Assembly: GCA_002420185.1 (NCBI GenBank)
Contig: DIHO01000017.1
Location: forward strand, 14,790 to 78,789
Direction of reading: 5' to 3'
DNA from: Opitutales bacterium UBA5694
GTDB taxonomy: Bacteria > Verrucomicrobiota > Verrucomicrobiia > Opitutales > Opitutaceae
DNA length: 64,000 nt
The translations under genes and the position numbers were made by a program. Of the stretch, positions 44,924-54,612 are shown one piece after another. The stretch's first letter is position 1. The number at the start of each line of letters is the position of its first letter. The notes beneath the pieces are model-generated. The model ran no database searches. It was not told where the DNA came from and was given only the letters and a program-made list of their open reading frames with translations.

Positions 44924-44938
44924 TCTCGCTAAGCGAGA
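44924..44938. repeat. Short perfect palindrome beside the hairpin
   Basis: TCTCGCTAAGCGAGA, two 7-base arms around one base, 24 bases downstream of the terminator-like hairpin. It may be a second stem or a regulator site. The rest of 44691-45121 contains no recognised gene. Confidence 0.4.
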
Positions 44939-45121
44939 CTAAGCTTTGCCTAGCCAGATTCGTGCCAATCTCCTAAAAAGTCTTCAATCAACCGAATGAT
45001 TGCTCCAGGTGATTTGGATGCTCAAAAACTAAGCTCAAATTGATGCAGAGAACGATGATTGGAAAAACCGAGCCCTCCCTGCTGAGTTGGGCGGAACGGT
45101 CATTCGATTAGTCTTTGTAAA

Positions 45122-45978
45122 ATGAATGCCATTTTTAAACGATTCAAAATAATACATTTTGCAGTAGGAAGTGCCTTCGCTGGAACCCCTTCCATTTTTG
45201 CTGAACTCCCAGCCAATTTTGGGAAAAATAGCCTGGTGTCCTGGTGAATTGCACACCGTTGTGATACCGAGGAATGCAGCCCGGCAAAACTAGCTTTAAT
45301 GCTTTCGGGGCTGGGAGCGGCACGCCTCGCCTAAAACTGGACACACCAAGATAATCCTCCGTTTGGAGAGGAAATCCTGCATTACCAAAAACACGGTATC
45401 AAGTACTCCGCCTTTTGTAAAAAAATGAAGAGGCCTTCAAGCTCTTCGAGAAATACGGGCTTCAGCCTAAGATTTGGAAGATCAGCCCCTCGCCCAAACT
45501 AGATTCGCAGGAAGAAAAAGTCGCTGCAGCCGCCAAACGAATAATGCCATTTGACAAACGGGCCAAAGAACTGGATTCCCCATTCGGCCTCTACAACCAT
45601 CTCTACTGATGATGACAAACGGAGAATCTGATTGCGGTTTGCCGCGAACTGCACCTTTTGGGATATGACAACATCGGCATCGTCTATAACTTCCATCACA
45701 GCCACGAAGAAATCGGCCGGTTTCCTAAATACCTTCGTTTAATGAAACCCTATCTCCTTTGCCTCAGCCTCAATGGTATGGCTGAAAAGGATACCCTCAT
45801 CAAAGGATCCCTAGAAAACAAAATCTTCCCTTTTGGCTCTGGAATTTACGAGAAGGCTATGATCCAAGCGGTCATTGATTCTGGATACGATGGCCCTATC
45901 GGAATAATAGGTCCCCTTCCCACTCAGGATGCAGAAAAAAGTCTCCGAGATAATATTGCCAGACTTGATTCCATCTAG
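45122..45978 (+). pseudogene. Sugar phosphate isomerase/epimerase (TIM-barrel) pseudogene
   Basis: The ATG at 45122 begins a signal-like N-terminus (FKIIHFAVGSAFAGTPSIFA). After several shifts and stops the text continues HRCDTEECSPAKLALMLSGLG, PPFGEEILHYQKHGIKYSAF, KLFEKYGLQPKIWKISPSP, AKELDSPFGLYNHLY and two stops (TGATGA). It then reads LHLLGYDNIGIVYNFHHSHE (metal-site region), YLLCLSLNGM, KIFPFGSGIYEKAMIQAV and GYDGPIGIIG. These are the AP-endonuclease-2-like barrel strands of secreted sugar isomerases common in PVC bacteria. It has at least two frameshifts and three stops, so the gene is dead. An intact relative is at 11645. Confidence 0.75.
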
Positions 45979-46157
45979 TCTGAATACAATAAGTGATTTT
46001 CTAGGAAAATAGAGCTCAAGACAGGTTAGTTGAAGACCAGCTAACTCCTTGCCCTTTGGAACAAAGACGCTAAACATGTGCTAACGATGGTGATCAAGTC
46101 ATCTAAGTTTCGGGTTCTTTCTTTACATGAAAGCAATTTCCTGTTATCCATTCAAAC

Positions 46158-46754
46158 GTGGTTAAGTCTCTCTCCTCATCCCTTCTCCTCCTCACTTTTC
46201 TAATCACAAGTTGCTCCCAGAGTAAATCCGGGCTCAAACCCATCTTTAATGGCAAGGATTTATCAGGCTGGACCGCGAATGTAGATGCTTGCTGGAAGGT
46301 TAAAAACGGAATTCTTCACGCTACCAACGACCCCGAACAGAAGGGCGACATTCTGCAAACTAAAAAAAATTACCGAAACTTTATCGTTCAGGCAGACTTC
46401 AAATTCGGCTCAGGGCGAATCGATACAGGCATCTTCCTTCGCGACACCAAAGAGCAAATACAGATTGGCGAGTCGGGTAGCCTAAAGCGAGACATGACTG
46501 CCCTCCCCTATATCCCCGGAAAAGGCTATCCCATCCAAGTCGAAACAGGTACCAAAGCCCTCAAGCTTACCGATTGGAACACCATTAAGGTACAAGTTAC
46601 CGAAAACACCTACACCACTTGGCTAAACGGAACCCAGATCACGACTTACGATTCGGAGACCATCATTGCCGAGGGCCCTATCGGCATCCAAGTGCACCCC
46701 AAGCGTGAAATGAGTGTCGATTTCCGAAATATTCTCGCTCAGGCACTAGAATAG
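46158..46754 (+). CDS. DUF1080 / 3-keto-disaccharide hydrolase-like lipoprotein
   Basis: Protein of 198 residues starting at a GTG (46158). The signal peptide SSSLLLLTFLITSCSQ contains a lipobox (LITSC), so it is probably a lipoprotein. The DUF1080 fold is visible: PIFNGKDLSGWTANVDACWK, VKNGILHATNDPEQKGDIL, YRNFIVQADFKFGSG, RIDTGIFLRDT, LTDWNTIKVQVTENTYTTWL, NGTQITTY, and GPIGIQVHPKREMSVDFRNI. Members are reported to hydrolyse 3-keto-glycosides formed by periplasmic sugar oxidation, which would fit the heme and PQQ dehydrogenases of this window. Gene appears intact and stands alone. Confidence 0.82.
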   Translation: MVKSLSSSLLLLTFLITSCSQSKSGLKPIFNGKDLSGWTANVDACWKVKNGILHATNDPEQKGDILQTKKNYRNFIVQADFKFGSGRIDTGIFLRDTKEQIQIGESGSLKRDMTALPYIPGKGYPIQVETGTKALKLTDWNTIKVQVTENTYTTWLNGTQITTYDSETIIAEGPIGIQVHPKREMSVDFRNILAQALE

Positions 46755-46779
46755 TACAAGGCTACTAGTGATAACAAAT

Positions 46780-47035
46780 GCTTATTCTCGACTTTGATCC
46801 CCCAGCCGGGCTTGTCGCTAAGGTACAAGGTTCCGTCCTCCACGCGTTCCCCTTGCCCTATGCGGGTTCATGCGGCCTCAAACGATTCTTCAACTGACTT
46901 CACATTTTCTGGATACAATGCGGTTGCATTTTGACTGGCTGCTGTTGACACGAGGCCAGAGGGATTGTGGGACGAGACTTCGCTTTTTCCCTTGCCCATT
47001 TCGATCAATCCAAGCAACGGGCCAAATCCTCCCAC
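46780..47035 (-). pseudogene. C-terminal remnant of an enolase-superfamily (mandelate racemase-like) protein
   Basis: The minus-strand frame reads FGPLLGLIEMGKGKSEVS, SHNPSGLVSTAASQNATAL, YPENVKSVEESFEAA, a stop, then RVEDGTLYLSDKPGWGIKV. The HNPSGPVxTAAS segment and the DGxLxLPDxPGLGI ending are characteristic of mandelate racemase/muconate lactonizing enzymes, which include sugar-acid dehydratases. The barrel's metal-binding part is missing and one stop interrupts the rest. It runs tail to tail into the DUF1080 gene. Confidence 0.55.
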
Positions 47036-47231
47036 TGATCACCGAAATTTAGCGGAATCTTAATTTCTGGTATTCTTATTCCTCAGAATGGCGTTGTCTC
47101 GAATAATATGGGGACCAGTAATTTGATTCGGACAGGAATATTTAAATTGAATGCAATCAGATTCCAATCGATACATTAATAAATTCTAGTTTTCTGGCCA
47201 ACACGTTATTCCCCCAACTGCCTAAGATTTA

Positions 47232-50200
47232 ATGAACACGATGATCGACTGGTTCGCTCGCAATGGAGTAGCCGCTAACCTCTTGATGGTTGCCATAATT
47301 GGCGGGGGAATCTGGTCCCTCAAAGACCGAATTATTCTCCAGGACTTTCCTGAGGTGCCCGACCGTACCGTAACCGTGTCCGTTGCCTATCGCGGTTCGA
47401 CGCCCAGCGAAATCGAACAAGCGATTGTAACTCGCCTTGAAGAAGCACTTCACGATATTGAAGGCATCGACGAGATGGACGCAATGGCTAGTTCTAGCAT
47501 GGGACGTGTAGTATTGGATTTTGAAGAGGAATACGACCTAAACGAAAAGCTGAATGAGGTAACCAATAGGGTCGCCACGATTCAGACTTTTCCTCCCAAT
47601 GCCGAACGGCCACAGATTAGCCTAAGAACCAATTCTGAGAGAGTCATCACCATGGTGTTATCCGGTGACCTAACCGAAAAGGACCTCAAAATGATGGGCG
47701 AACAGATTCGGGATGAAGTGGCCAATCTACCCGCTGTATCCCTCGCCTCGCTCAAGGCGATTCGTCCGTACGAAATTGCGATTGAGATATCCGAGCGATC
47801 TCTTCGCGAATTCGGGTTGAGCTTCGATCAGGTTACGAGAGCGATCCGAACGTCGTCTATCGACCTTTCTGCCGGGAGCATAAAAACCGATTCAGGACGC
47901 ATCCTACTCCGTACGGATCAACAGGCGTACAACTACGACGATTTCTCGTCCATCACCTTGCTGGTACGAGATGATGGGGCAAAAATTAAAGTTGGGGACA
48001 TAGCCAAGGTAATCGACGGTTTCGACGAAACCCCTATTATAGCACAACACAACGGAAGACGGGCGATCGCAATCGATGTATTCAGGACAGGATCACAGAG
48101 CATTATCGAAATCGGAGATTCGATAAAGGAGTTTATAGAACATAAAAAAAAGCAACTGCCCGCCGGCATTGGTCTCGGCTACTGGGGCGACAGTTCGGAA
48201 CGGATCAGGGCACGCCTTAGCACATTGTCGAAAAGCGCGGTGATGGGATTCTTTCTCGTACTAATCGTTCTCGCTCTATTCCTACGCCCTTCGCTGGCTT
48301 TATGGGTCGCTTGGGGAATCCCGATCGCCTTCGCAGGCTCTTTCTGTTTGCTTCCTTTTCTGGGGGTGACGATCAACGTCGTAGTTCTGCTGGCATTTAT
48401 TATAACTCTCGGAATCGTCGTTGACGATGCCATCGTTACGGGTGAAAATGTATTTGAGCACATGCAGCGGGGGTCCAAACCGTTAACCGCCGCCATAAAA
48501 GGAACCCAGGAAGTAGCAGTGCCCGTCTTTTTTGGAGTCGTCACCACTATGGTTGCATTCTATCCACTCAGCTTGATGTCGGGCCGGTTTGGAGCCTTTT
48601 TCAAGAATATCCCACTTGTCGTCCTGCCTGTTCTGCTTTTCTCGCTTGTCGAGTCCAAACTAATCTTACCCGCCCACTTAAAGCATTGTACCCATTTCCC
48701 GGATTCAGGAAAATCCAAAAACCACTTTATCCGATTTCAACGCTTTTTCTCTGATGGCTTGCAGAATGCGATACTTAAATACTATCGCCCTGCTCTTCAC
48801 TGGGCTTTAATCAATCGCTATATATCCTTTTCCATCTTCGTTTGCTTCCTCCTAATCTTTCTCGGACTAATAATGGGGGAGAGAATTGGTTACACCCAAA
48901 GGCCAAGTGTTCCCAGGGATACGACTACTATTGCCCTACAAATGCCCTCCGGCACAACTTTTGAAACTACCTTGGAGAAGGTGAGGCTTATCGAAAACGC
49001 CGCCCTCAGTCTTCAGAAGGAAATCAACGAACGCTTCGAGGCAGAGGTCATACCCAATATTTTTGCCACCGCTGGAGGACAGCCCTTTGGCAACACCCTT
49101 CCCACAAGCGGCGAGAACCAAGCTGGAATAGATGAACTCGGGGAGGTCGTCATCGAAATCGGAGCTGAGCCATCACAAAAATACGGGTATACAAGCCGCG
49201 ATCTAGCGGACGAGCTTCGCAAGATGGTGCCTCCCATCCCTGAAGCCGAGCGATTGAGTTTTTCCTTCGAGCGAGGAGGGTCAGGAGGAGCCCTTACTTT
49301 TGAACTCATTCACCCAGACATTGATCTGCTTAAGGAAGCCTCCTCGGACCTGCAAAAGCATCTAGAGTCGTATGATGGGCTGTACGACATTGTGGATACA
49401 TACGAAAATGCTAATGACGAATATAACTTGGAACTGAAGCCTGAGGCTGAATTTCTCGGCGTTACCGCGAGCAATCTTGCCCAGCAAATTCGGGCTGCGT
49501 TCTTCGGAGCAGAAGCGCAGAGAATTCAGCGAGAACGGGACGAGGTACGGGTCATGGTCCGCTACCCAGAAAAGGACCGACGCTCCTTAGCCTCGCTCCA
49601 GAACATGATGATCCGCACCGCCAGCGGATCGGAGGTACCCTTTGAAACCGTCGCTAAAGTGGTACCCGGCAAAAGCCTTCCCTCGATTCGCCGTGTCGAC
49701 CGAAATCGCATCATCCAGGTCAGTGCAGATGGCGACACCAACAAATTGGACGTTGAATCCATTGAGGTCAGCATCCTCGAGGAATTTCTACCCAACTTAG
49801 TGGCGACCAAGTATCCCGGAATGGGATTTGACGTACGAGGACGTGCCGCGGAGGCCCGCGACAATAATCGCGAAATGACCTCTGGCATCTATTTCATTCT
49901 GGCCGTTATATTTGCCCTTCTGGCGATCCCCCTGAGAAGCTACTTTCAACCTCTAATCGTAATGTCCGCTATTCCGTTTGGGGTCGTTGGAGCAATTATG
50001 GGGCACTGGTTGATGGCCTGGATCTTCAGTTGGAACGGTGGTGAACCGAGACTCTACCAATCTTCCATCTTTGGAATGATGGCATTGTCTGGAGTCGTAG
50101 TAAATGACAGTTTGATTCTAGTCCATTTCATGAATACGAATATTAAAAAAGGCATGGCTATCGAAGAAGCCGTTCGGATTGCGGGTGTCCGTCGCTTTCG

Positions 50201-50447
50201 TCCGATTTTACTGACTTCGTTGACGACGTTCTTCGGTCTCCTGCCGTTAATGTTCGACCCACAGCCTAGCTCCTCCTTCCTAATCCCGATGGCGATTTCA
50301 TTGGGCTGGGGCATTATCTTTGCAACCGCTATTACCTTGGTTCTCATACCAGTCCTCGTCCTCATTTTCGATGACTTGAAGCGGCTATTTTGTCGTTTAT
50401 ATAATATCAATCCTAATTTGTCTGAGGAAGAAGAAGATAAGGAATAG
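47232..50447 (+). CDS. RND-family efflux permease (orphan)
   Basis: Inner-membrane pump of 1071 residues of the AcrB/HAE1-like RND superfamily: first helix GVAANLLMVAIIGGGIWSL, then a large periplasmic loop. Helices 2-6 follow, with the conserved VVDDAIVTGENV in helix 4 (Asp398, Asp399, proton relay). The second half repeats the pattern, ending FGMMALSGVVVNDSLILVHF and RRFRPILLTSLTTFFGLLPL. It should export hydrophobic or amphipathic compounds with the proton gradient. No membrane-fusion adaptor lies next to it, unlike the second RND gene at 56606, so it must share an adaptor encoded elsewhere. Intact; preceded by the enolase remnant. Confidence 0.9.
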   Translation: MNTMIDWFARNGVAANLLMVAIIGGGIWSLKDRIILQDFPEVPDRTVTVSVAYRGSTPSEIEQAIVTRLEEALHDIEGIDEMDAMASSSMGRVVLDFEEEYDLNEKLNEVTNRVATIQTFPPNAERPQISLRTNSERVITMVLSGDLTEKDLKMMGEQIRDEVANLPAVSLASLKAIRPYEIAIEISERSLREFGLSFDQVTRAIRTSSIDLSAGSIKTDSGRILLRTDQQAYNYDDFSSITLLVRDDGAKIKVGDIAKVIDGFDETPIIAQHNGRRAIAIDVFRTGSQSIIEIGDSIKEFIEHKKKQLPAGIGLGYWGDSSERIRARLSTLSKSAVMGFFLVLIVLALFLRPSLALWVAWGIPIAFAGSFCLLPFLGVTINVVVLLAFIITLGIVVDDAIVTGENVFEHMQRGSKPLTAAIKGTQEVAVPVFFGVVTTMVAFYPLSLMSGRFGAFFKNIPLVVLPVLLFSLVESKLILPAHLKHCTHFPDSGKSKNHFIRFQRFFSDGLQNAILKYYRPALHWALINRYISFSIFVCFLLIFLGLIMGERIGYTQRPSVPRDTTTIALQMPSGTTFETTLEKVRLIENAALSLQKEINERFEAEVIPNIFATAGGQPFGNTLPTSGENQAGIDELGEVVIEIGAEPSQKYGYTSRDLADELRKMVPPIPEAERLSFSFERGGSGGALTFELIHPDIDLLKEASSDLQKHLESYDGLYDIVDTYENANDEYNLELKPEAEFLGVTASNLAQQIRAAFFGAEAQRIQRERDEVRVMVRYPEKDRRSLASLQNMMIRTASGSEVPFETVAKVVPGKSLPSIRRVDRNRIIQVSADGDTNKLDVESIEVSILEEFLPNLVATKYPGMGFDVRGRAAEARDNNREMTSGIYFILAVIFALLAIPLRSYFQPLIVMSAIPFGVVGAIMGHWLMAWIFSWNGGEPRLYQSSIFGMMALSGVVVNDSLILVHFMNTNIKKGMAIEEAVRIAGVRRFRPILLTSLTTFFGLLPLMFDPQPSSSFLIPMAISLGWGIIFATAITLVLIPVLVLIFDDLKRLFCRLYNINPNLSEEEEDKE

Positions 50448-50543
50448 GAACTTTAAATAGTCTAACAGTTGCTTCCGGCAGGGAAGTTCGGCTCGATTCT
50501 ACTATGTCCAATCCCAAAAATCGATGGACAAATCAATCACTCC

Positions 50544-51275
50544 CTAACGTCGTTTGATAGCCCCTGCCGGAGGTGGCAGGCCAACCATTTTTGCAGCCCG
50601 ACCGGCGATCTTAGGCTCTGGATCATTCTGTGCTATAAAGATTAGCCAATCACGCACCTCTGCATCCCGAGCCAGTGACTCCAGCGCTTCAATCCCGTAG
50701 TAACGTAAGCGACCGTTCTCGAAGCCGTTCTCAACCTCTAAATTTAAAACAGTCAGCACATCATCGCGATGCTCCTGGTTGACAAGCCCCTTCAAAGCAA
50801 GCAACGCGGCTGCCTGGTCATGCGGCTTCTTCGGATCCGAAAATAGCTTCCACATGGAATCGACGGCTCCCTGATCGAATTGGCCATAGCGCTTGAGCAA
50901 TCTGGCTTGTTTCGCTCGCTCCCAAGCCGGACGCTTCTCATCCACCAGGATATTGTAGGCGTTTACCAACTCGCGTTCTTGCGTTTCGATAACACCCAGC
51001 GAATCGATGCTTAATGCAAGCTCCGCGATGTCTCGCTGTTGAGAGCTTAGCTCTTCAATCCGCTTCTCTATGAGAGGGGCTTCTGTCTCCTCTAACCCTG
51101 CGGGTCGACCCAACGCTTCCAAAGCGGCGAGCCGTTGACGAAGGTCCTCAACCTCAGCTCGGAGTACTGAGTCCGAAGCAGGGGATTCCGGAGGAGCTGA
51201 AATGTCCCTTCTAATGATGGCAATGGCTAATGCTGCTAACGATAATAAAAGAGCGATAACTGGGGTAGGTTTCAT
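50544..51275 (-). CDS. Membrane-anchored coiled-coil/HEAT-like hypothetical protein
   Basis: Protein of 243 residues. An N-terminal hydrophobic segment (PVIALLLSLAALAIAIIRR) acts as signal or anchor. A coiled coil follows (SVLRAEVEDLRQRLAALEAL and IEKRIEELSSQQRDIAELAL, about 40-95). The second half has HEAT-like alpha-helical repeats (QAAALLALKGLVNQEHRDD, YYGIEALESLARDAEVRD, PKIAGRAAKMVGLPPP). No catalytic motif is visible, so a scaffolding or interaction role at the periplasmic face is plausible. The family was not recognised. It converges with the RND gene, about 95 bases apart. Confidence 0.65.
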   Translation of the reverse strand: MKPTPVIALLLSLAALAIAIIRRDISAPPESPASDSVLRAEVEDLRQRLAALEALGRPAGLEETEAPLIEKRIEELSSQQRDIAELALSIDSLGVIETQERELVNAYNILVDEKRPAWERAKQARLLKRYGQFDQGAVDSMWKLFSDPKKPHDQAAALLALKGLVNQEHRDDVLTVLNLEVENGFENGRLRYYGIEALESLARDAEVRDWLIFIAQNDPEPKIAGRAAKMVGLPPPAGAIKRR

Positions 51276-51473
51276 AAATTACCCCCTAATCAATGAAGGG
51301 GGATCTCGGGTAGGTCAAACCGACTCTAACCCTTTTTTTCTGCAGCCCAGGTTTACTAGGCAATTCAATTTGGAGAATCCGGGATCGTTCAATTTCACAA
51401 TCTGAGAGAGGACCCTCACAAAAGCCCCGTTAAAATATAGGTTCATAACAATCTCTTTCACTCATTTTACCAA

Positions 51474-51781
51474 TGATACTGTCCCAGCAAATCTCAATGT
51501 TAGCCTCTTTCTACTAAGTATTCAGCGTCTTCGTGTCGGGAGAGCCAACAGCGGTGATACCTGAGAATCACTTTGATTTTTTAACCAAATACTGTCTGGA
51601 CTGCCACGATTCGATTAATGAGGAAGGCAATGTCAACTTAGAGGACTTATCCTTCAATTTGAGTGCGCTCGCTAAGGCAGAACTCTGGCAAAAAGTTATC
51701 AACGTACTCAACTCCGGCAAAATGTCCCCAGATGACAAAACGCAAATTCGAACTCATTACCATCATCCTGAATCAGCTTAG
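51474..51781 (+). pseudogene. PSCyt1 (planctomycete-type cytochrome c) remnant
   Basis: The ATG at 51474 gives a signal peptide interrupted by an in-frame TAA (FSVFVSGEPTAVIPENHFDF follows). The heme motif KYCLDCHDS is next, then NLEDLSFNLSALAKAELWQK and VINVLNSGKMSPDD, which is the start of the PSCyt1 domain that precedes DUF1587/DUF1592 in PVC bacteria. The frame then drifts and stops at 51779; possible further coding (KAFWGKHLAGMNDKLRKS) is in another frame. The normally 700-1000-residue gene is thus reduced to its first tenth. Confidence 0.65.
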
Positions 51782-51884
51782 CCAAATGGGGAAAGCCAAG
51801 GCCTTTTGGGGCAAGCATCTTGCCGGCATGAATGACAAGCTTCGCAAGTCAGTCGAGGCCGAAGGTCGCTCAACCAACAACTAA

Positions 51885-52061
51885 CTCCACACCGGCACGA
51901 ATATGGACGAACTGGCGGACGTCCTTGATCCCGAATGGCCTGGACCGGTTCCCTATTCCATCCTCATTGATCAGGAAGGTCACGTTCTCTATCGTAAACT
52001 CGGCAAAATCTACCTCTACGTATATCGTCTTGATTTTCTAGATACTATTACCCGCCACTAA
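51885..52061 (+). pseudogene. Thioredoxin-like/TlpA-family remnant
   Basis: A 58-codon frame bounded by stops reads TGTNMDELADVLDPEWPGPV, PYSILIDQEGHVLYRKLGKI and ends YRLDFLDTITRH. WPGPVPYxxLIDxxGxVLYRKxG is the closing beta-strand region of TlpA/ResA thioredoxin-like proteins, including the cis-Pro segment. The Cys-x-x-Cys part is absent. It is a scrap in a decaying stretch. Confidence 0.4.
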
Positions 52062-52316
52062 ACCGCACCCACCGAATAATGGATTCGGCAAATCTGAGTT
52101 CGGCAGGTTCTATATTGAAGTGAGTCCGCGAGTTTCGGGCGACACCACTTTACTGCCAATTCCCCTTCTTCCTCAATCGAAGGGCAAATGCATCCATCGA
52201 TCCATTTCCCCTTTGCACCCTCATCTGTCTAGGAATAGCTCTCTTTTTTCCAGATCCAGCTCGATCGATCCGGATTTATTCGTAGAATACACTTCCCAAT
52301 ACGGTGCCGGTTTGGC

Positions 52317-52478
52317 TCTCCCGGAAAGGTTTACCAAGAATGGGTTAAACTACTTGAAGCTACTGATAAAGACATAAAACTGATTTCAGTATCCTTTGAC
52401 GATCCAAAACAAGGCCTATCTAAAGACAATCCCGATTGGGGTAACGTCGTTATTTATTGGGGACATATTCGACATTAG
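52317..52478 (+). other. Possible remnant of an unrecognised secreted protein
   Basis: A 54-codon frame without start reads PGKVYQEWVKLLEATDKDI, KLISVSFDDPKQGLSKDNPD and ends at TAG 52478. The composition is protein-like. A signal-like run (LCTLICLGIALFFP) lies about 90 bases upstream in another frame. It could be the front half of a redoxin-like gene or something else; nothing decisive is visible. Confidence 0.25.
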
Positions 52479-52779
52479 GAGATACCACCCGAGACCGCCC
52501 AAAGAAAGCTCATAAAGCACATCATGACCGGCAAGCACCACATAATCTCGTTTCATTCTGATTATTGGACAACAATACAACCGCAACGCTTTAAATCCAT
52601 TCGGTCCCCGATTCGTCACTGGGATATCTCAATGTTGCGACTTAGTTAAGCTTACGATCTACCAAACCCCTAATTCCAAAGTCGACATCTCGCAACAAAC
52701 ACAGTTTTTATCAATTCACGAAAGCGACAGAGCGACCACGATGCAGCATAAACGCTGTACCTATCGATCGCTAATCACT
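52479..52779. other. Stretch without a recognised gene
   Basis: About 300 bases between decayed sequence and the 3' end of a sulfatase gene. No readable protein, RNA gene or hairpin was found. Confidence 0.35.
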
Positions 52780-54294
52780 CTAATCCCTAGGAAGCGACTC
52801 GTGCAGGTGGATGATATTCCCATCGTTATCGCGAGCAATCGGAGGTCCTGCAGGAGCACTCGCACCGCCCGAAGTGCCAACTCCATTTCGCCCACTCGGG
52901 TCGCTATCGCCTCTCGCAATTCGAGCTGCTCGTCCTCGACGCCCTTCACGAAACGGAGCGTTGCGTACCATATCTGCAAATACAGCGTTGTTGGCCATTA
53001 TTTTTTCGACTACATCCTGATGGGTATCAGCGATATTAGTCGTTTCTTTTGGGTCATCGTAAATCTTAAACAGTTCGACAAGTTCCGGATCCGAATTAGG
53101 CGTGTTTCTATTGATGTTCGAGTGTACCAGCTTGTAATCGCCCGAATGTACTGAATAGGACGTTCCGGTGCCGATAACCATATCGGTTTTACGCTCACGC
53201 TTTCCACCCGTTTTAAGGACGTCCCATAAGCTCTCACCGTCAAAAGGCGTATTCAGATTTGTCTTAAGGTCCAGAGCCTCAACGAATGTCGGAAACAAGT
53301 CGTAAACCACCATAGGCTGCTCGCTGCGGATGCCCGCAGGAATTTTACCTGGCCAACGGATGATAGCGGGCATGCGAGTGCCTCCTTCGTAGACGAGACC
53401 TTTTCGTCCTCGGAAACCACTGCTATCCCCGACTGTAGTTGGACCATTATCCGAAAAGAAAATCACTATCGTGTTGTCTCGTATTCCTTCGTCATCGATC
53501 GCCTTGAGAATATTGCCAATCGCTACGTCTAAGATTTCCACCATCGCACAATAAATGCGGCGATCCCCATTATCGATGTGGGCATACTTGTCTACGTACT
53601 CTTGAGGTGCTTGCAGGGGGGTGTGTGGTGCAGTGAACGCGACATAGGAAAAGAAAGGTTTCGAGGGATCGCGATCGCGGATCAGGCGACTGATTTCGTT
53701 GCCGAACAAATCGGTCACATACCCTTTTTCAAAGACGGTTTTCCCATCACGGGCCCAATCTTTTTGCTCGCCTCGCCCGTGCGTCCAGTAGTCCGGCCCT
53801 GCTCGCAGCGATCCGTAGGTATGGTCGAAACCACGGTTAATAGGCAGATCGCGGACATGGGTCATGCCTAAATGCCACTTGCCAGCCGTCATAGTCGTGT
53901 AACCCGCTTCCTTAAAAGCCTGATTCATAAGCTGCTCATCGTGAGGTATCGTCAAGTTGGCTGGTATTGGCGAAAATATGTCGTGACGCATCGAAATGTG
54001 ACCCGTCAGGAGTGAGGTACGAGTGGGTGAGCAAATTGGGTAAGTATAAAATCGGTTCAGCTCCATTCCGTCCTTGGCGAGCTGGTCGAGATTGGGAGTC
54101 GACATTTCACCTCCGTGGTATCCAACGTCCCCCCAGCCTTGGTCGTCCGAGACTAAAAGCACAACATTAGGTTTGGTAGAAGCGGCGAATGCAAACGAGC
54201 TGAGGCAAGTAAGAACAATCGAAACGAAACTGGAATTAATTACTGATAACCGTTCGCACATGGCACGGGATAAGAAGAGAGGATGAGATTGCAT
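52780..54294 (-). CDS. Secreted S1-family arylsulfatase with Gly/Ala/Pro-rich C-terminal tail
   Basis: Protein of 504 residues; starting at Met12 (54261, MCERLSVINSSFVSIVL) gives a better signal peptide. Motifs: VVLLVSDDQGWGDVGYHGG, CSPTR (Cys88), TAGKWHLGMTHVRD, SYVAFTAPHTPLQAPQEY, IFFSDNGPTTVG, RGRKGLVYEGGTRMPAIIRW and the tail LFKIYDDPKETTNIA. It should hydrolyse sulfate esters in the periplasm or outside; the arylsulfatase B-like layout suggests aminosugar sulfates, but this is uncertain. The last 50 residues (REGRRGRAARIARGDSDP, GTSGGASAPAGPPIA) form a basic, low-complexity extension absent from the other sulfatases here and could anchor the enzyme. Intact. Confidence 0.87.
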   Translation of the reverse strand: MQSHPLFLSRAMCERLSVINSSFVSIVLTCLSSFAFAASTKPNVVLLVSDDQGWGDVGYHGGEMSTPNLDQLAKDGMELNRFYTYPICSPTRTSLLTGHISMRHDIFSPIPANLTIPHDEQLMNQAFKEAGYTTMTAGKWHLGMTHVRDLPINRGFDHTYGSLRAGPDYWTHGRGEQKDWARDGKTVFEKGYVTDLFGNEISRLIRDRDPSKPFFSYVAFTAPHTPLQAPQEYVDKYAHIDNGDRRIYCAMVEILDVAIGNILKAIDDEGIRDNTIVIFFSDNGPTTVGDSSGFRGRKGLVYEGGTRMPAIIRWPGKIPAGIRSEQPMVVYDLFPTFVEALDLKTNLNTPFDGESLWDVLKTGGKRERKTDMVIGTGTSYSVHSGDYKLVHSNINRNTPNSDPELVELFKIYDDPKETTNIADTHQDVVEKIMANNAVFADMVRNAPFREGRRGRAARIARGDSDPSGRNGVGTSGGASAPAGPPIARDNDGNIIHLHESLPRD

Positions 54295-54612
54295 AGATTA
54301 AAAGGCTGGCCATTAGGGATAACAGACAACCTTGAACTAAGACCTTCTCAGCTAAGAATAAGCAATAGTAATCGCGGCTTCTCCAAAGTTTAGCCCAATA
54401 AGAAACTGAGTGATGATGCGACTCCAGACCATCCACCTTTTTGATTTGAAAGCATCCAATCTAGCCCTTTTGTCTGGGAGTCAGTCTAGCCCCACCTACC
54501 TCACAATCAAGGCAAGGCAGATCGAGCCTTCGTGACTCAATCTTTGAATTACATGCTAATTCCGATCAAACAAGTTGCAAAACCTGTAGGCGCCATACGG
54601 GACGTCCCTTGA
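54295..54612. other. Intergenic region, no gene recognised
   Basis: About 318 bases between the divergent sulfatase and the PSCyt1/DUF1587 pseudogene. No readable protein or RNA gene was seen. It presumably holds the sulfatase promoter. Confidence 0.35.
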
